Below, in pieces: positions 1-10,408 of a stretch of DNA of 64,000 bases. The notes beneath the pieces are model-generated. The model did not search any database, had not been told where the DNA came from, and saw only the letters and a program-made list of their open reading frames with translations. The translations under genes and the position numbers were made by a program. Source of the stretch: Symbiodinium natans (lineage: Eukaryota; Sar; Dinophyceae; Suessiales; Symbiodiniaceae); assembly GCA_905221605.1 (NCBI GenBank), contig CAJNDS010002394.1:64001-128000 (forward strand), read 5' to 3'. Each line of letters opens with the position of its first letter. Position 1 is the first letter of the stretch.

Positions 1-790
1 AATTCAATTAATTCAATTAATTAAATTATTTGTATTCTGGGGGAGGCCCCAGAATTCAATTAATTCAATTACTTTAATTAATTGTATTCTGGGAGAGGCC
101 CCAGAATTCAATTAATTCAATTAATTGAATTATTTGAATTCTGGGGGAGGCCCCAGAATTCAATTAATTCAATTAATTGAATTAATTGAATAATTGAATT
201 AATTGAATTATTCAATTGGTCTGGCTCAGGGCCAGAGATTCAAAGAATTCAATTAATTGAATTAATTGAATTCTGGGGGTGGCCCCAGAATTCAATTAAT
301 TCAATTATTTTAATTCCTTTGATCCCGGGCCTCAGCCAAACCATTTAAATAATTCAATTAATTCAATTAATTCAATTATTTCAATTAATTAAATTATTTG
401 TATTCTGGGGGAGGCCCCAGAATTCAATTAATTCAATTAATTTAATTAATTGTATTCTGGGAGAGGCCCCAGAATTCAATTAATTCAATTAATTGAATTA
501 TTTGAATTCTGGGGGAGGCCCCAGAATTCAATTAATTCAATTAATTGAATTAGTTGAATTAATTGAATTAATTGAATTAATTGAATTATTCAATTGGTCT
601 GGCTCAAGGTCAGAGATTCAAAGAATTGAATTAATTGAATTAATTGAATTCTGGGGGGGGCCCCAGAATTCAAATAATTCAATTAATTGAATTAATTGAA
701 TTCTGGGGCCCCCCCCAGAATACAATTAATTCAATTAATTAAAGTATTTGAGTTCTGGATATCCCCCAAGAATTCAATTAATTCAATTGA
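1..790. repeat. AT-rich AATT/GAATT repeat with GC-rich hairpins
   Basis: Long runs of AATTC/AATTG units are punctuated about every 50-60 bp by TTCTGGGGGAGGCCCCAGAA, whose CTGGGG and CCCCAG arms can pair. The whole pattern occurs twice: the block with GGTCTGGCTCAGGGCCAGAG at 218 recurs at 596, and flanking motifs recur 368-378 bp apart. Short open frames here are repeat artefacts. Confidence 0.9.
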
Positions 791-1190
791 TTCAATTATT
801 TAAATTTGTTTGCTTCCATAAATATTAAAAGAGTGTAAATGACTCTTATATTTGATATATAAAAGAAAACCAGTGGCAACATAGTACATAAAGGTCCCTC
901 TCTCATATATCTATATATATATGTACATTTTTAGGTCTGTAAGCCTAGAAACCCTTTTAAATAATCCCAGAACCCGACTTACTTAGTCAAAAGGCTTCCA
1001 AGTAGGTTTTCGGAGTATTTGGCTCAGGGCGGCTCAGGGTTTGGGCCTCCAAAAAGGGTTTAGGGTTTCGGGTTTAGGGTTCAGGGTTCAGGGTTTAGGG
1101 TTTAGGGTTTAGGGTTTAGGGAAAGCTGCTCCATGATTTCCAGAGCCGAAACCCTAAATCCTGGGCCTAAACTTCTTATCCCTACCCTGA
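791..1190. other. AT-rich unique stretch running into telomere-like repeats
   Basis: No gene is seen. AT-rich sequence carries (TA)n around 905-925. From about 1050 it becomes TTTAGGG-type repeats, then CCCTAAA. The motif ACTTAGTCAAAAGGCTTCCAAG near 977 resembles part of 36990-37020, so a dispersed element may lie here. Confidence 0.5.
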
Positions 1191-1272
1191 ACCCGAAACC
1201 CTAAACCTTAAACCCTAAACCCTAAACCCTAAACCCTAAACCCTAAACCCTAAACCCTAAACCCGCCTGGAG

Positions 1273-1353
1273 GAGGACGGATTCAGGGAAGACCCTGACG
1301 ACCCCGCTCCCGGACCCATGGAGGGCCCGGAGGCCATCCGGAGCACGAAAAGA
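1273..1353 (+). CDS. predicted internal exon, acidic
   Basis: Lies between a CCCTAAA block and a TTTAGGG block. It follows ..GGAG|GAGG (AG|G acceptor) and is open to a GTGTTAGGG donor. It reads EDGFREDPDDPAPGP. Product not recognised. The minus strand has a stop across the same stretch, favouring +. Confidence 0.5.
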
Positions 1354-1355
1354 GT

Positions 1356-1690
1356 GTTAGGGTTTGGGGTTTAGGCTTTAGGGTTTAGGGTTTGGGGTTT
1401 AGGGTTCAGGGCTGAGGTGTTTAGGGTTTAGGGTTTGGGGTTTAGGGTTTGGGGGTTTAGGGTTTAGGGCTGAGGGGTTTCGGGTTTGGGGCTGAGGGGC
1501 TTTTGAACCCTGGGGTCCAGGGTTTAGGGCTGTGGGGTTTAGGGTTTAGGGACTGAGGGGTTTGGGGTTTATGGCTAGGGCTGAGGGTTTTTTTTTGAAG
1601 CCTCGGGTTCAGGGTGTAGGGCTGCGGGGTTTAGGGTTTAGGGCTATAGCCGAGGGGTATAGGGTTTTGGCTTGGGGCTTGGGGTTGCTT
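1356..1690 (+). repeat. degenerate G-strand telomere-like block
   Basis: TTTAGGG units with TTTGGGG, CTGAGGGG and TTCAGGG variants begin exactly at the end of the preceding exon. Read as the 5' part of an intron. Confidence 0.7.
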
Positions 1691-1975
1691 AGGGCTTAGA
1701 CGAGGGCTCTGGTATTTCCGGTTCAAGGGCTTGTAAGAGATGACACAAGCTACCTGAATGCTGCTCGAAGAGATGGTGCTTTTTCGGGGGTCCTTGTTTT
1801 CAGGCGGGCCCTATATTGTTTAGGGCACCAAGCACCCACCACCTTGAGATGCTTGCTTGATGCAAAGCATCACATCTTCAACCCTAAACCCTCAACCCTC
1901 AACCCTCAACCCTGAACCCTAAGCCCGAAACCCTAAACCCGAAACCCTCAACCCTAAACCCTAAACCGAACCTCC
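1691..1975. other. intron interior between G- and C-strand blocks
   Basis: About 170 bp of unique sequence with no convincing gene, then CCCTCAA/CCCTAAA repeats to about 1970. This matches the recurring G-block, spacer, C-block order seen across the window. Confidence 0.5.
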
Positions 1976-2123
1976 CCTTAAGAAAGCCATGCAGGCCCCT
2001 AACCCGCGCCCTTAACCTACTATTTGCCTAAGAGCCCCAGCAATGTAAAACAAAGAAGCACATAACAAGCCCTATATTACAGTTATACGGAGTTTTTTTT
2101 TTTTTTTTTGGGGGGGGGGGGGG

Positions 2124-2729
2124 GTGCTTAAGCAATTCGTAGTAACCCAGAAGCAAACTAGTGTCCAGGGACTCTGTGACACGTATACTCCTCAGTGCTT
2201 GGGGAAGCTTACAGAGGAGATGGTGGTTGAGCTCGCGAAAACCAGAACAGCAGACCGCGGACTTGCAGGTGACAGCGTACCAGTGGATGGTAGCAGCTAC
2301 CATCTTCTTACTCAGGGGTTGGACAGACAGCGCTGCGTTGATTTACCTGGCGCAGCAGCTGCGCAAGAGAAGCGTGGTTCGGGAAAGGACGCTCCAACTG
2401 CAGAGATGTTGCGTGAGCGGTTGCAGAAGTTGGTCCTTGCGGCTTACAGTATTTAGACCTTTTTCGAAAACCCACTCACGCACTCCAGCGCTCGTAAATC
2501 GAGGGTTTCCGTTCTCAATGTAAGCGAAATCAAGCAATATTCGCAGGCTCCCCAGGGCAAAGCCAAGCAAAACCACAAGGCCTGCGTTTCGGGATAGGTA
2601 TTCCCGAAGATGGACCCCTTGATAAGGACCCTTAAAGTAGGCGCCGAATTCAGCCCTCATGCCGAGTCGCGAAGAGAGGGGGATTTGGGGAGTGTTCGCC
2701 CCCCCCTCTTTCCTAGCTGCCCAAAGCAC
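2124..2729. other. coding-like region with competing long frames
   Basis: Three frames are open far longer than average: + 2124-2456 (110 codons, contains LGKLTEEMVVELAKTRTADRG-like text), + 2161-2523 (120 codons) and - 2343-2729 (128 codons, hydrophobic). The first has the most ordinary soluble-protein composition, but I cannot choose between them. A T11 then G13 homopolymer run lies just upstream (2091-2123). Confidence 0.4.
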
Positions 2730-2733
2730 GAAG

Positions 2734-2868
2734 TTGCATGATTCCCCCAGTACGGTCCCCTACCTTCTTAAAAGGGGTTCTGAAGTGTGGGCCTTTGGGT
2801 TTTGTAGGATGTCTAAGGGGTAGATGTGGGTGCCCCAATGAAGGGCCCATATGAAAGGACCATGTAAC
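2734..2868. mobile_element. MITE-like element, family D
   Basis: Short non-coding element ending GTTGCATG.. / ..CATGTAAC in inverted orientation, with GGGCCCATAT-type internal arms. The motif GTATGGGCCCTTA recurs near 11357, 49697 and 54260. Confidence 0.45.
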
Positions 2869-3527
2869 TAATTTCCCCAAACCTTAAACCCTAAACGTTA
2901 CACCCTAAACCCTACACCCTAAACCCCTAAGCCCTAGCTTCTAAGCCCTAAATTCTAAGCCCTAGCCCTAAACCCTAAACCCTAAACCGTGCCAAGGCTT
3001 GCGTGAAGTTCCACACCAGAGCTCCACGGCAGGGCGCCCGTCTTTTGTGCTGAGCACCTTCTTTGGCCGTTTTTTTTTTCCCGGAGTCTAGGGTAGAACC
3101 CTACATCCACCCTAAGCCCTAAACCCTACAAAGGGTTAAGGGTTTCAAGGTTTGGGGCTTTAAGTGCTTTTGGGTGGTCAAGGCTTCAGGGGGTGACGGG
3201 GAGGAGGTGCCCTGGAATCTCGAATATAGGATACCCCAAGTTTAGTGAAACTAACCCTTAGACCCTAAACCCTAAACCTTCTAAAATTAAATCGGGGTTC
3301 CTAGATAAGGGGCCCAGAACCAGAAGGTTCACAAGGCTTTTTGGCTCCGGAACCCTTAAACCCTAAACCCTAACCCCGAACACCCATGGCAGACACCACA
3401 TTACATGTTCAGGCCCGTGCCCAGGGCGCCCACAGAACGTTCTCCAGCGGGGTCTAGTGCCAACAGACTTTCCCTAAACCCTAAACCCTAAATCGTAAAC
3501 CCTGAACCCTGAACCCTAACCCTCGAG

Positions 3528-3640
3528 AAGAAGCGACTTGTCTTCAAGTGCAGGAAGAAGCCATTCAGGGCTTGCATGTCGGGTGCTCTTTGCCATTTGC
3601 AATGCGGCTGCACCTGTACCAATAGGTCCTCGGAATGTGG
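3528..3640 (+). CDS. predicted cysteine-rich exon
   Basis: Open for 37 codons from a CTCGAG|AAG boundary to a strong GTAAGA donor at 3641. It reads KCRKKPFRAC, ALCHLQCGCTCTN and ends ..SECG, seven Cys in about 30 residues, suggesting a metal-binding or disulfide-rich segment. Family not recognised. Confidence 0.55.
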
Positions 3641-3963
3641 GTAAGATGTTCCGTGTTCCCGGGGCTTCGACTAAGGTCCTGGGATTAGGATTTCGGCCCC
3701 CCACTGTAGTTCTGAACCTTAAGCCGCGCTAAACCCCAAACCCTAAACCCTACTCGAAGCAGTAGGTGCGGCCACGGCTCAAGCCGCCCTAAGCCTCAAA
3801 CCATCCAAAAAGTTCTAAGGTTTGGATCTAAGGGTTTTGGGTTTAGGGTTAAGCGTGTAACCTGACGATGTTTGGCCCAGGGTGGAGCAATTGGCAGAGC
3901 GGCTCACCCTCACCGTGCCGTGCTTGGCGACTTCTAAACCTTGAGATGTCTCTTTCATTTTTC

Positions 3964-4072
3964 GGGTGGTTGTCAAAATTATGGTCCCTTTTTGGATCCC
4001 TATGATAATACCGGCACCAAATATTTAGGGTACGTACCCCAAAAGGGATCATCATTTTGACAGCCACCCATA
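3964..4072. mobile_element. MITE-like inverted-repeat element
   Basis: Terminal arms GGTGGTTGTCAAAATTATGG and the near-complement of CATTTTGACAGCCACC enclose about 60 bp with GGTCCCTTTTTGG / CCAAAAGGGATC inner arms. No coding capacity. A 149-codon minus frame across it is judged spurious. Confidence 0.6.
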
Positions 4073-4087
4073 TGCACACAAAGCTTA

Positions 4088-4316
4088 ATGGCCCAAGCCG
4101 TCGCCGAGTTTTGGCTGCCAGCCGTCGGCAAGTTTTTCGTGGGCCCCGATTTCGTCGGCAAAGTTGCCTAATTCGTCGGCGGGCTGTCGTCAGCAAATTG
4201 GGGTCTCCGAAATGAAGTACCGTTTTGGGGTCCTTGCTTATCATAAAGGGATTGCCCAGGCCCCTTGTTGGTGCCGCCCTGCCCTCCCTTCCTGTCATCT
4301 TTTTAGGGACGAATGA
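4088..4316 (+). other. two small ATG-started frames
   Basis: 4088-4171 reads MAQAVAEFWLPAVGKF.. in 27 codons and overlaps degenerate copies of CGTCGGCAA. 4212-4316 reads MKYRFGVLAYHKGIAQ.. in 34 codons. Either could be a first exon. There is no independent support. Confidence 0.25.
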
Positions 4317-4366
4317 ATGCTTGGACGTGGAACCCGAAACTACTATAGAACCTGAACCCCGAAGCA

Positions 4367-4462
4367 GTTGGGAGTTTGCGAAAATGGGGGACCCCTCCCA
4401 AACAATAGGATCCGAATATAAAGAGCACCCAGTCAGGTACCCCTAGTATCGCAAACCCCCAG
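4367..4462. mobile_element. MITE-like element, family C
   Basis: Begins TTGGGAGTTTGCGAAAATGG and ends GGTACCCCTAGTATCGCAAACCC, with inverted arms. Copies at 5036-5129 and 29842-30075 share both ends. Confidence 0.6.
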
Positions 4463-5030
4463 TTGCCCCTGAAGCCTTAAGCCCTGAACCCCAAGTCCTA
4501 AAGACCCTACGACGACCTCCAAGCCCTCAACCCCCTAGGCGAAACCCTGTTCCCTCAACCCTAAAGCCTAAACCCTAAACCCCAAACCCTAAACCCTAAA
4601 CCCTAAACCCTAAACCCCAATCTACAATTCCAAGCCAAAACGTAAACTTTGTCCCTGATCTTTAAGCCGAAGCACATGTTTAGGATTTAGGGGCTTGGTT
4701 TTTTTTTCTAGGGTTGCGGATTCAGGAGTTAGGGATTTGGGTTTGAGTGTTCAGGATTCAGAGGGTTTGGGGGGGGAAGTTATGGGCTTAAGTTGCCGTA
4801 GCACCTGTAAGGAAAACCTCCAAGGCCCTGAAACCCTCCTGAAAGCTCTCCCTAATCCGGGCCTCGAAGATCACCTCAAAGCTGTTCTTGAACTTAACCC
4901 ATAAAGGGCCTGAAAGTCAGGGGACATGAGCCAGGGATATCTTCGGTGTTTGTTGAAAGGCATGTAATTAGGTTCGGCCCCAGCCTTCGGTTGTAGGGTT
5001 TGTAGGGTTTAGGTTCGGGTCCCGCGGCTA
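4463..5030. repeat. degenerate CCCTAAA/TTTAGGG stretch
   Basis: Mostly eroded telomere-like units on both strands. The open frame at 4695-4904 is formed largely from repeat derivatives. No supported gene. Confidence 0.5.
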
Positions 5031-5035
5031 CATGG

Positions 5036-5129
5036 AGGTTTACGAAAAAATGGGACCCATATAGTGGCCAAAGAATCGGATCCCCTTGCAATACGGACCC
5101 CAATCAGGTACCCCTAATTTCGGAAACCC
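5036..5129. mobile_element. MITE-like element, family C
   Basis: GGTTTACGAAAAAATGGGAC at one end and GGTACCCCTAATTTCGGAAACC at the other. The internal GAATCGGATCC matches the 4367 copy's AATAGGATCC. Confidence 0.6.
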
Positions 5130-5467
5130 TTCTCAGGCAAACCATCCGACCACATTCTCGCAACGAACGGTGGATGCCCCCGAGGACATCGTCTCATCTG
5201 GACACGTTATTTCCCACCTTAACACCGCCAAATATACGACAATCCCCTACCCTAAACCCTAAACCCTAAACCCTAAACCCCAACATAGATCTTCCTTGGG
5301 TCGGGTGCCTTGTTCAGGTTTTCTGCTTAAAACCACCCCTACAACCTGAAACCCCCCAAACCCTCCGAAACCTAAAGCCTAAAGTCCCAGACCCTTTAAC
5401 CCCAAGCCCGAAGAAGACCTGAAACTGCTACCAGTTGTTGCATAAACCCTAAACACTAACCCTAATC

Positions 5468-5540
5468 CACAAACCCTGGGTGGTGTCGGGTGTCGGACCA
5501 AAGCGCTATTTTGAGATTTGTTTCCCTCCTGGGGTGGGTC
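5468..5540 (+). CDS. predicted exon (weak)
   Basis: Sits between a C block and a G block. One frame reads VVSGVGPKRYFEICFPPGVGQ up to a TCAGGG repeat. Boundaries are unclear and the product is unrecognised. Confidence 0.3.
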
Positions 5541-6238
5541 AGGGTTTACAGGCTTCAGGGTTTAGGGTTTAGGGTTAGGGCTTAGAGTTTAGGGCATTGC
5601 TTCACTGTCCTACTCAGCGCAAAAAGGTGTCGGGATGGGCATCGATTGGCGGACCCAAAGATTGCAACTAAGAGAGACACGAGGACGATGTCTTCAATTC
5701 AGATACCCCTAAACCCTAAACCCTACACCCTTTACGCTTAAACCCTCAACCCGGGACCGCACATGCTTCCATAAACGATTTTGGGGCCTGGTGAAGGCAA
5801 CAGGACGCCAGGTCCTGAACGCAGCATCTGGGCGTACACGCCCAATCCAAGGATCCAGTTTTTATGGTTCCCAGGGTTCAATCCTTGTGGACCACATGAA
5901 CCCTAAACGGTTTTATGGTTCAGATACCCTAAGAGGGATTACAGTAGTATGGGGTATATGACCCCATTTTTGGGGTTCACTTGGTCCTCAAGAACAACCC
6001 CTAAACCTCAAGCCCTTAGGCCTTAAACCATGCAACTCTTAGATCCCCCCAAATTCTTTAACCCTTCTGCACCTCAATCCTAATTCCTACACGACGAAGC
6101 CCTACCTAGACCCCCAGAGTATGCCAAAATAATGGTCCTTTTTATGGTCCTGGGCTATTTTATACATACTTTGGGGGCTAAGCCCCAAAAACCTAAACCC
6201 TAAACCCTAAACCCTAAACCCTAAACCCGACGGTTCAG

Positions 6239-6298
6239 GAGATTGAGCTGCTTCCGTCCATGCTGCGCTCGCGCTTCTCGCAGCTTCGGCTCCATTAA
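6239..6298 (+). CDS. predicted terminal exon
   Basis: Follows GACGGTTCAG|GAG (AG|G) after a C block and ends at TAA. It reads EIELLPSMLRSRFSQLRLH then stop. Unrecognised. Confidence 0.45.
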   Translation, partial: EIELLPSMLRSRFSQLRLH

Positions 6299-6409
6299 AC
6301 TAAACTGAGTTTTGGAGGTACTATAAAAGGGCCTTAAGGCTTTTTTTTGGTTTAGGGTTTAGGGTTTAAGGTTTAGGGTTTAGGGTTTAGGGTTTAGGGT
6401 TTTGGAGGA

Positions 6410-6480
6410 CTATCGGGGTCGGAAGAACTACCAATAGTATTCCCCTATGGTCCCTTGATAATTATACTATAATACCCCTA
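6410..6480. mobile_element. MITE-like element, family B (fragment)
   Basis: CTATCGGGGTCGGAAGAACT, then AATAGTATTCCCCTATGGTCCC. The same order is found at 15361-15430 and, inverted, at 39093-39199. Confidence 0.55.
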
Positions 6481-6499
6481 TTCTCTAATGATTCAGGCC

Positions 6500-6960
6500 C
6501 CTGTAATACTATGCTTTGATGCTTTTTTGCTTCTGGGTTCCTAATATAGCTTCTTGTACCTAAAGAGTGTAAACTTTTGTTTCAGGGTCCACTCCAAAGT
6601 AGGGTCAAGCCCAGAAACATTCCAGCCAAAAGCGCCGAAGCTTCATGCATATAGAGCCCTAGACCCGCAACACTGAACCCTAAATTTAAGCCCCTAAACC
6701 TGAAACCCTAAGCCCTAAACCCTAAGCCCTAAACCCTAAACCCTAAACACCCAAAACCCTAAACTGAGTCCGAATCCCCTTTAACCAACAGCCCTCTCCC
6801 CACCTCATCCCTGTGTAGCTCTCGATGGAAGCCTCCTGCGGCTCAAGGCTTCCGGACTCCGTCCCCTTAGACCCCAACTTTACACGCTGAACCCCAAAAC
6901 TTGAAGCTCAAAAACCCTACTAGAAGAGGGATGGCCCGAAAGCATCGATTGCGTTGACCC
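6500..6960. other. no clear gene
   Basis: Mixed unique sequence with CCCTAAA-type repeats at 6665-6770. A short ATG frame near 6822 (MEASCGSRLPDSVP) is possible but unsupported. Confidence 0.4.
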
Positions 6961-7025
6961 CATGCAGCTGACTCTTTGCAGCCGAAGTGTATGCACTTGG
7001 AGAAATGTATGCACTTACACGGCCA

Positions 7026-7905
7026 GCGAATTCGGGGACCATGGTATTTGCGATGGTTTTGGAACCAGCGAATTCGGGGACCATGGTATTTGCGATGGTT
7101 TTGGAACCAGCGAATTCGGGGACCATGGTATTTGCGATGGTTTTGGAACCAGCGAATTCGGGGACCATGGTATTTGCGATGGTTTTGGAACCAACGAATC
7201 CGGGGACCATGGTGTTTGCGATGCTTTTCCAGCCACGGAAGCTCCGGGTGTCCGCGGCGTACTACATGTGTACAACAAAAGTCGACTTTCCAGCCACGGA
7301 AGCTCCGGGTGTCCGCGCGTACTACGTCTGTACTACAACAGTCGACTTTCCGGCCACGGAAGTCCCCGGCGTACTACGTCTGTACTACAAAAGTCGAAAA
7401 AAAACGCAAAAACACTACGGTTTTAGCACCGCGACCACGCGAAAACCCGCAGAGGGGTTACGATTGTATGTCAAAAAACGTAAAAACACGACGGTTTTGG
7501 AACCCGCAGAGGGGTTACGTTTGTATGTCAAGAAGCGCAAGAAAAAGGCGGTTTTGGCACCGCGACCACGCGAAAATCCGCAGATGGGTTACGTTTGTAT
7601 GTCAAAAACACGACGGTTTTGGCACCGCGCCAACGCCGAAACCCGCAGAGGGTTGTCTGCGCCCACGACAAAAAGTACCAAAAAAGACGGTTTTAGCACC
7701 GCGACCCGGCGATTACCCGCAGAGGGTTGTCCGCGGTCAGAAAGAAACGTCTAAAAACGACGGTTTTAGCACCGCGACCACGCCGAAACCCGCAGAGGGT
7801 TGTCCGCGCACAGAAAGAAACGTCAAAAAACGACGGTTTTAGCATCGCCACCACGCCGAAACCCGCAGAGGGTTGCAATCCCGATTGGCGATGTCAACCC
7901 AGCCC
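7026..7905. repeat. compound satellite cluster
   Basis: Three successive repeat families. First, a 42-bp unit (GCGAATTCGGGGACCATGGT..), four near-perfect copies and one diverged copy at 7026-7235. Second, a ~62-bp unit with CCACGGAAGCTCCGGGTGTC at about 7230-7400. Third, ~75-bp units with GACGGTTTTAGCACCGCGAC and CCCGCAGAGGGTT to 7880. Several frames stay open because 42 is a multiple of 3 and stops are rare. Frames of 255 and 288 codons are probably not genes, but expression cannot be excluded. Confidence 0.85.
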
Positions 7906-8007
7906 GCCGCCTTAGAAAGAGTAATTTTAATTTAGAAATCTAGGACTGGGTACGAAGGTCTACTAAATTCTACGTAAATCTCGTGATTTCTATTAACTTG
8001 TACTTCA

Positions 8008-8222
8008 CTCTATGCAATTCACTCTATGCAATTCACTCTATGCAATTCACTCCAGGCACTTCACTCTATGCACTCTATGCACTTCACTCTATGCACTTCA
8101 CTCTATGCACTTGACTCTATGCACTTCACTCCATGCACTTCACTCTATGCACTTCACTCTATGCACTTCACTCTATGCACTTCACTCTATGCACTTCACC
8201 CTATGCACTTCACTGTATGTTG
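8008..8222 (+). repeat. 14-bp tandem repeat ACTCTATGCACTTC
   Basis: About 15 copies of a 14-mer with minor changes. The period is twice the 7-bp telomeric period but the sequence is unrelated. Open frames over it are simple-repeat artefacts. Confidence 0.9.
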
Positions 8223-8456
8223 TTGGGTCAGAGGGCTCCGCACGGAATAACCCTTCGCGATGCTTTCGGGAAAAACCCTGAAACCCCAAACCCGAAACCC
8301 GAAAAGCCTAACCCTTTAGCTCGCATGCCCTGAAACCCTTAAATCCTGAAACCCCTAAACCCTGACACTCCTAGGTCCTAGGCTCCTGGGATTAGGGTTT
8401 AGGGTTTAGGGCTTGGGTTTAGAAACCTAAACCCTAAGCCATATAAAACCTAAACC

Positions 8457-8526
8457 GAGCCTGCCGAGAAGGTCCGAGCCGTTCCGTGGCTTCGACGTAC
8501 AGATGAACCCCTCATCAGGCCCCGCG
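8457..8526 (+). CDS. predicted internal exon
   Basis: Open from CCGAG through EPAEKVRAVPWLRRTDEPLI.. and cut exactly at G|GTTTAGGG. A clear case of a repeat block supplying the donor. Unrecognised protein. Confidence 0.55.
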
Positions 8527-8849
8527 GTTTAGGGTTTGGGGTTTAGGGTTTGCCGTCAGGGTTGATAGGTTTTTGAATGTTAATGGGTTGAGGGTTGAGG
8601 GGTTGAGGGGTTGAGGGGTTGAGGGGTTTTGGAGCGTAGGGTTTAGGAGGTTCGGGTTTGGGGTCTAGGGTTTATACGTTGAGGGGGTGGGGTTTAGGGG
8701 TTTCCCCCCCCCCCCCACCCCCCCGGACCCTTCAGCAACTGATGGTACCAAGGGGGCTCATTGTAAATCAAACCAAAACCCTTAAACGCCAAAGCCCAAA
8801 CCCTAAACCCTAAACCCTAAACCATAAACCCTAAACCCTAATTCGGAAG

Positions 8850-8956
8850 CAGCCCCAGTCCAAAGGGGCAGGTTCATGGATCTTAGGGTTCCTGGAGTCC
8901 TTCCAGCTGCACTTCCAAGCTCTACACCCTTTCAACCGAGCAAACCCGAATAGCGG
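8850..8956 (+). CDS. predicted internal exon
   Basis: After a C block and ..GGAAG, open for 36 codons: QSKGAGSWILGFLESFQLHF.. The last codons run into GG|GTTTAGGG at 8957. Alternative acceptors exist a few bases downstream. Confidence 0.5.
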
Positions 8957-9042
8957 GTTTAGGGTTTAGGGTTTAGGGTTTAGGGTTTAGGGTTTAGGGT
9001 TTAGGGTTTAGGGTTTAGGGTTTAGGGTTTAGGGTTTAGGGT
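8957..9042 (+). repeat. uniform (TTTAGGG)n block at intron start
   Basis: About twelve perfect units directly abutting the exon end at 8956. Confidence 0.95.
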
Positions 9043-9052
9043 ACATGCCCTA

Positions 9053-9163
9053 TGTCTTGGTAGCCCAGTGGTACCCTTTACCCTTTTTTTGGGTATGGGT
9101 TCCCTTATAAAGTAACCACCCCCAAAACAGGGTGCCCTTATTATAATACCACACCCCGCCTCG
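9053..9163. mobile_element. MITE-like element, family F
   Basis: Imperfect inverted arms around GGTACCC / GGGTGCCC, with ATAATACCAC near the end. Lies between the intron's G block and the acceptor of the next exon. Confidence 0.35.
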
Positions 9164-9176
9164 TTCCCGCCTGCAG

Positions 9177-9220
9177 ACAGTGAAGACAGCGACGAGGAGC
9201 CGGCCGTGCCGCCAGGGCCT
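9177..9220 (+). CDS. predicted acidic exon
   Basis: Acceptor CCTGCAG|AC, then DSEDSDEEPAVPPGPK before merging into CCCTAAG-type sequence. Low-complexity acidic linker. The donor is unclear. Confidence 0.4.
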
Positions 9221-9449
9221 AAACCGCACGCCGCAACCCTAAGTCCTAATCCCTAAACACTACAGGGTTTAGGGTTTGGAGTTTAGGGTTTAGGGTTTAG
9301 TGTTTAGGGTTTCGGGTTGCCATCTCAAGCTATTTCTGATACCAGGCAGGGTCGACGATTTTGTCAACCCCCCCCCCCCCCCATGCAAACCTTGACTTTC
9401 TGAGTATTCAACTAAATCCCACACCTTCAACAAACCTAACCCTCGGGCA

Positions 9450-9819
9450 CTAGCCACAGGCTTTTGGTTCAGGGCTTGTATTCATAGGCTTCAATGTGAC
9501 TGGGTATTGTTGTAAACTCCTAATCGCGAGTCGAACTGTTTCCATTCGGGTTGAAGGGCGCAACTGGCCACGTGATGGAAAAGAGACACCGATGGCCCTA
9601 GCTGTGAGCATCAACAGCAAAATCTCGGCCACCAATGATGCCTTTTGTGACGCCTATAGAGCTGGTGTTGCACCTGGCGCTAGCTGCTAGCGATATGGTC
9701 TTCCACGTTTTGAGGTGGCGTGCCGAGTGAATCGCATGAAGACGGCGATGCAGAAGGACTGGTAGATTCCCGAGATGCTTTTGAATTTGGGGGGCATGGT
9801 TGCAAAGGTATCCTAGCAA
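9450..9819. other. coding-like region, strand unresolved
   Basis: Frames of 60-73 codons overlap: + 9496-9690, - 9450-9635 and - 9598-9819 (reads MLGYLCNHAPQIQKHLGNLP..). It has fewer telomere-like units than its surroundings, so it may be a buried insertion. No family recognised. Confidence 0.3.
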
Positions 9820-9913
9820 ACTGCCAGCTCAGGGGGGCCTCAAAAAACGAAGAGCCTATGCAAACGCCAGTTTTTAGAGTTTAGGGTTACGAAACCCCCT
9901 GAATACCCTCAAG

Positions 9914-9991
9914 CCCAAGAACTGAAGGCCGATGCTGATGAGATTCACGACGGAGCAGGACCGCTGCGGAGACGTTGGAGCTTGGGGATTG
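9914..9991 (+). CDS. predicted internal exon
   Basis: From CTCAAG| through QELKADADEIHDGAGPLRRR to ATTG|GTTTTG. Ordinary charged composition. Unrecognised. Confidence 0.5.
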
Positions 9992-10408
9992 GTTTTGTTC
10001 CGGGTTTCGGGTTTAGGGTTTAGGGTTTAGGGTTTATACTGGGGTTTAGGGTTGAGGGTTTAGGGCTTCTCAGGGTTTGGGAATGTGGTTCAGGATTACA
10101 GGGGTTTTAGGGTCAAGGAGTTTAACTTACACGGGTCGGGGATACTTGTGTTTGCTCCTACACGCTGCTTCAGGTGGGAGCAGATCTTCCGGGGTTTTGT
10201 GCTTTTGGTCCGGGGTTCGAGTTTCTTGAATGTCTTTTACAGGCATACCCCGAATACCTCCAAGAACCTTTCCCTAAACCCTGAACCTTAAGCCCAAACG
10301 CCTACACCCTAAATCCCCCTTAAGGCCCCTAAACCCTACAAGCCCTGAAGCCTAAAACCGGAACATCTGCACACCTCAACTAGCATCCTCAGCCCTCCAG
10401 CCCTTAAG

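Noticed and set aside
1050-1265. True telomere or chromosome end
   Set aside because: Blocks point in both directions and are short and continue through the whole window with coding-like pieces between them; no terminal array is present.
3849-4298. 149-codon minus-strand ORF
   Set aside because: It crosses both arms of a MITE-like inverted repeat and degenerate CGTCGGCAA copies; composition is Arg/Cys-rich without any pattern.
6838-6850. Relict dinoflagellate spliced-leader (..TTTGGCTCAAG)
   Set aside because: GGCTCAAG occurs at 3776, 6838 and 54413 but without the preceding CCATTTT; too short to claim.
7026-7235. CRISPR array
   Set aside because: Units are contiguous 42-mers with no unique spacers, in a eukaryotic context.
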